Source: Serpula lacrymans var. lacrymans S7.9
Taxonomy: Eukaryota; Basidiomycota; Agaricomycetes; Boletales; Serpulaceae
DNA: 64,000 nucleotides
Reading direction: 5' to 3'
Assembly: GCF_000218685.1 (NCBI RefSeq)
Contig: NW_006763297.1
Location: 2,352,912-2,416,911, forward strand
In this document: one piece after another, positions 60,824 to 64,000 of the stretch
Numbering within the stretch: position 1 is the first letter of the stretch
How the letters are laid out: every line of letters begins with the position of its first letter
The notes under the pieces: model-generated
Databases searched by the model: none
Seen by the model: only the letters and a program-made list of their open reading frames with translations
Told to the model about the DNA's origin: nothing
Translations under genes and position numbers: made by a program

Positions 60824-62621
60824 ATGTCGTCTCGTTTTACCGTGTATTACGGTCCAGTCATCAATCCAAAATCGCTTACCTTGTACGAAACAATCCCAAG
60901 CTGCCTCCTAGCTGTTTCGTCGACAGGAAATATCGAATGGATAGCTGCGGACATCACTGCCTCTCACGTGCACGAGACCATCATCCAGAAAGGATGCACA
61001 GATTTCGATGTCGTGCGTCTAGGTTCTGGGGAGTTCATCATTCCCGGGTTTATAGATACACATACCGTAAGATGACCCCATGCATTTCATTTCATCCAAC
61101 TGAATACATAATGTTTGCAGCATGCATGCCAATTTTCTGCCATTGGAACGTAAGTTGTCATTTCTGATCTTTCAGGGCGCATATAGTGGCATATATCTGA
61201 TATCTGTGCCGTAGTGGATACGACAAAGAGCTTCTAGATTGGCTTGCAGACCTCACGTATCCTGGGGAGGCCAGGTTTTCCGACCCCGATTTTGCGAGGC
61301 GCATATATCCAGGTGTTGTCAGGCGCACGCTTAATTGTGGGGTATGATGATCTTTGTTTAGTGTTGTTCCAACTACTTATATTTTCAGACAACTGCTTGT
61401 TGTTATTACGGAACATTACATCTTGAAGCTACCAAAATTCTAGCAAATGTTGCTCATGCAATGGGTGAGTTAATGTATCTAAAGACTCAATGAAGGCTGA
61501 CAGCAAATATGTCTTTTAAAGGGCAGCGCGCATTTGTTGGGGTATGTGACTTCACTTACATCGACTGTGTCAACGTCATCTAGACCATCTCCCACAGAAA
61601 TGCAACATGGATCAGAGTGCTCCTCAATATTACATAGAACCGTCTCCCTCCGAGTCTATTCAGGCTACTAAAGCTCTTCTTGAGCATATCCAAACACTAG
61701 ACCACTCCCCAGCTGGAGAGCCACTCGTGCACCCCATCCTCACTCCCCGCTTTGCTATATCTTGCTCTCCAGAGCTACTCAAAGAGCTTGGCAAACTTGC
61801 TGCAGCCAACCCATCACTTGCAATTCAAACCCACGTATCCGAGAACAAGGAGGAAGTTAAGGAAGTGCACAGATTGTTCGGATGCGACTCTTACGCAGGT
61901 GTATACGACACGTACCACTTACTCCGCGAGAACACGATCCTCGCGCATGGGATATATTTGACTGATGACGAGGTCAAGTTACTTAAGGAGCGAAATGTGG
62001 GCATCAGTCATTGTCCTGGTAGCAACTTCCATGTCAACAGTGGTGTTGCAAGGGTTGGTGAATGGCTCGATCAAGGTATCAAGGTATAGTGTTTCTTTGC
62101 ACCAATATAGACTGGGGCCTGACAGATGGTTGTGTTTTTTTTTTGCCAAGGTCGGCCTTGGGACAGATGTATCGGGTGGTTATTCACCCTCTATCCTGAC
62201 TGCCGTGCAACATGCAAGTATCGCATCTAAAGTGATTGCTATGGAAGCCAGGTCTGGCAGTCACCGCAATGGACATGGTCATGACCATCCTCACCAGGCT
62301 ACAGTGCAATTCTCAAATAAGCAGCTGCCCATCGCGACTCTTTTCTACCTTGCCACACTTGGGGGAGCGAACGTGTGTTGCCTCCAACAACGTGTAGGCT
62401 CTTTTGGACCGGGTAAAGCGTTTGATGCGCTGGTAGTCAGTGTGCGTAACGATACAGGAAATCCCGGAGTTTGGGGTGTTACTCCTTCAGAAAGTGAAGA
62501 TGTGAGTGAAGACGTGATGAAGGGTTGGTTGGAGCAGTTCTTGTTCTGTGGTGATGATAGGAATATTAGGCGGGTTATAGTCCAAGGAAAAGTTGTAGGT
62601 GGGCTTGATTTTACAGAGTAG
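60824..62621 (+). CDS. GUD1: Guanine deaminase
   Basis: Seven exons: 60824-61066, 61121-61149, 61215-61341, 61389-61464, 61522-61541, 61598-62083 and 62151-62621, giving 483 aa. The amidohydrolase metal site is formed across an intron: 'GFIDTHT' plus 'HACQF'. Further landmarks are 'TACCYYGTLHLEATK', 'LTPRFAISCSPELL', 'QTHVSENKEEV', 'LAHGIYLTDDE', 'ISHCPGSNFHVNSG' and 'VGLGTDVSGGYSPS', which supply the remaining zinc and catalytic residues. The enzyme converts guanine to xanthine in purine salvage and degradation. Length matches fungal orthologues. One intron acceptor is preceded by a short T tract (62131-62144). Confidence 0.93.
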
Positions 62622-62883
62622 GAGTTCGAGACAGTCGAGCTATAGGGGATGTTTCAATTCGCTTGAGTCGAAACATTTAGGGCAGGAAAGCTGTCTACTT
62701 GGGTTTTCGGTGATCTAGTTTCGGCTTACGAGATCCGGTGCATTAATATCCCCAGTAGCGCGTCATAGGGGCTCTGTATATCACTGGGAGCTGTGGTAAA
62801 GCAGTGCCTTATCTGAGCGTAGCGCTATAAAGGTAAAACCTCCAAGTCCATCTAAACCTCACTATTCCCAAGCACAAGCCAAT

Positions 62884-64000
62884 ATGATTACTGAAAAGGT
62901 ATACAATCTCACCCATTCACAGAAGACTCTCACCACCGCGTTCGCCGCTGCTCCACATTCATCGCCAGGCGAACTGGGAAAGTCTCTTTACATAGAACAT
63001 CATCACCATCACAGCGCACCCAATGCATCTGGAGGTGTTTTATCCACCGTGAAGGGTATGCTTCACGGTGGTAATGCCAACGAGCTGAAACGGATCATAA
63101 AGGATGAATATCCTTCTCAGGAGGATCTTGACAGGGCTGCCGAGTGTGGTCAGTTTGGAAGCAGACCAAGTGATCTATTTCTCAAGGTATAGTTCTATTG
63201 CTTTCCGCATAATCGCGCTATTAACTTATCCTATCTTAAGATTTATCACGATGTGCTTTGTACGCTTGATGCCGACCCATGGGCTTGTTCGGTGTCACCC
63301 CCTCTTCTTGGTTCACGCGGTGTCGTGAACCTTTCTATAATATCTGTGTAAGACACCCTCATTCCGTAGTGATACAACCTTAATTTATGTTTATACAGCA
63401 TTCCAGATATCATTCAGCATCATTACGATTGCATTGTTCGTGCAGAGTCAGAAGTCTTCCTTGCAACCAATTTCTGGCAAACCTCCAAATCAGCGACAAA
63501 GATCTGCGATGCTTTCATCGAACTATCTCGCCGTGCTGAAAAAAGAGGCAAGAAAGCAGTCGTGAAGATGATGTACGATAGGGCAAACTTGAAGATGATT
63601 ACTGAGAGCCACGTATACGTTCCCGAAAAGGAGTGGCTTAGTGAGGAAGTTCAATTACCCAAACAAAGTGATATGCCCTGGGTCGACTTCCAGCTCGTCA
63701 ACTTTCACCAGTAACGTCACTCCTTTGTCACCCCTCATATTATCATTGATCAAATTATTTGTAGACCTGTATTTGGAACGTTCCATAGCAAGTTTATGGT
63801 AGTCGATCGCAAAGTTGGCCTGCTTTGCTCGAATAATATCCAAGACAGACCAAATTATGAAATGATGGTTCATCTCGAGGGCCCCATCGTCGATAGCATG
63901 TACGACGTGGCTTTGTTAAGCTGGTTCAAGGCAATGACTCCGCCGCTCCCCCTGCTACCCACCCCTAATTGGAAACCAGAAGAAGGCTATAAGTTCGGGA
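62884..64000 (+). CDS. Phospholipase D-like protein, 5' part
   Basis: Exons 62884-63186, 63241-63347, 63399-63710 and from 63775 to beyond the window end. The visible part includes 'DIIQHHYDCIVRAESEVFLA' and the HKD motif in 'FHSKFMVVDRKVGLLCSNNI' (HxKxxxxD). The second HKD motif would lie past 64000. Members of this fungal group hydrolyse or transfer phosphodiester head groups, often of phosphatidyl lipids; the exact substrate is unknown. No signal peptide is obvious (MITEKVYNLTHSQKTLTTAF). A His run (HHHHH) lies near residue 40. Confidence 0.85.

Overview
The window is nuclear DNA from a filamentous basidiomycete, most likely an Agaricomycete. Genes carry many short introns of about 45-70 bp, including a few GC-AG introns. 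Fungal families present include Egt1, a CreA/Mig1-type repressor, an UstYa-type oxidase, a But2-like protein and arrestin-like proteins, along with a basidiomycete-style DDE_1 (pogo-like) transposase and Ty1/copia elements. The species cannot be named from the sequence. Exon coordinates were deduced by hand from reading-frame continuity and splice consensus.

Region 1-21.1 kb is a transposon island framed by two recent copies of one arrestin-like gene (452-1933 and 19443-20925; about 2 kb of flanking sequence is duplicated with each). Between them lie a decayed Myb/SANT-domain gene (2985-4029), a copia element whose second LTR is inverted and whose reverse transcriptase is missing (4096-7539; its left LTR carries a tRNA-containing insertion with a 13-bp target duplication), a nearly intact 6.0-kb copia element (7543-13559; one stop codon and one 1-nt frameshift), and a DDE_1 transposase split into halves on opposite strands (13563-17213 plus, 17256-18026 minus). 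Both copia elements have a primer-binding site matching the anticodon arm of initiator tRNA-Met.

Region 21-31 kb is mixed: a But2-like protein and an UstYa-like oxidase on the minus strand, a third, diverged arrestin-like gene, a small conserved-looking protein with micro-exons, and a queuosine-salvage QNG1 gene.

Region 31-64 kb is dense and conserved: a family-X DNA polymerase with a likely mitochondrial presequence, a SNF5/SMARCB1 subunit, a CreA-like zinc-finger repressor, a glycine-rich small protein, a WD40 protein of the DCAF type, a gelsolin/severin-like protein, Egt1 (ergothioneine synthesis), a DHHC palmitoyltransferase, an acyl-CoA thioesterase-like protein, an NAD-binding epimerase-like protein and a decayed relative, a pepsin-like aspartic protease, a BTB protein, guanine deaminase and the 5' part of a phospholipase D-like gene. 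These genes do not form one pathway. The most unusual signals are the inverted-LTR retroelement, the split transposase, the polymerase that has Ser in place of the third catalytic Asp, and an apparent GA-AG intron in the WD40 gene.
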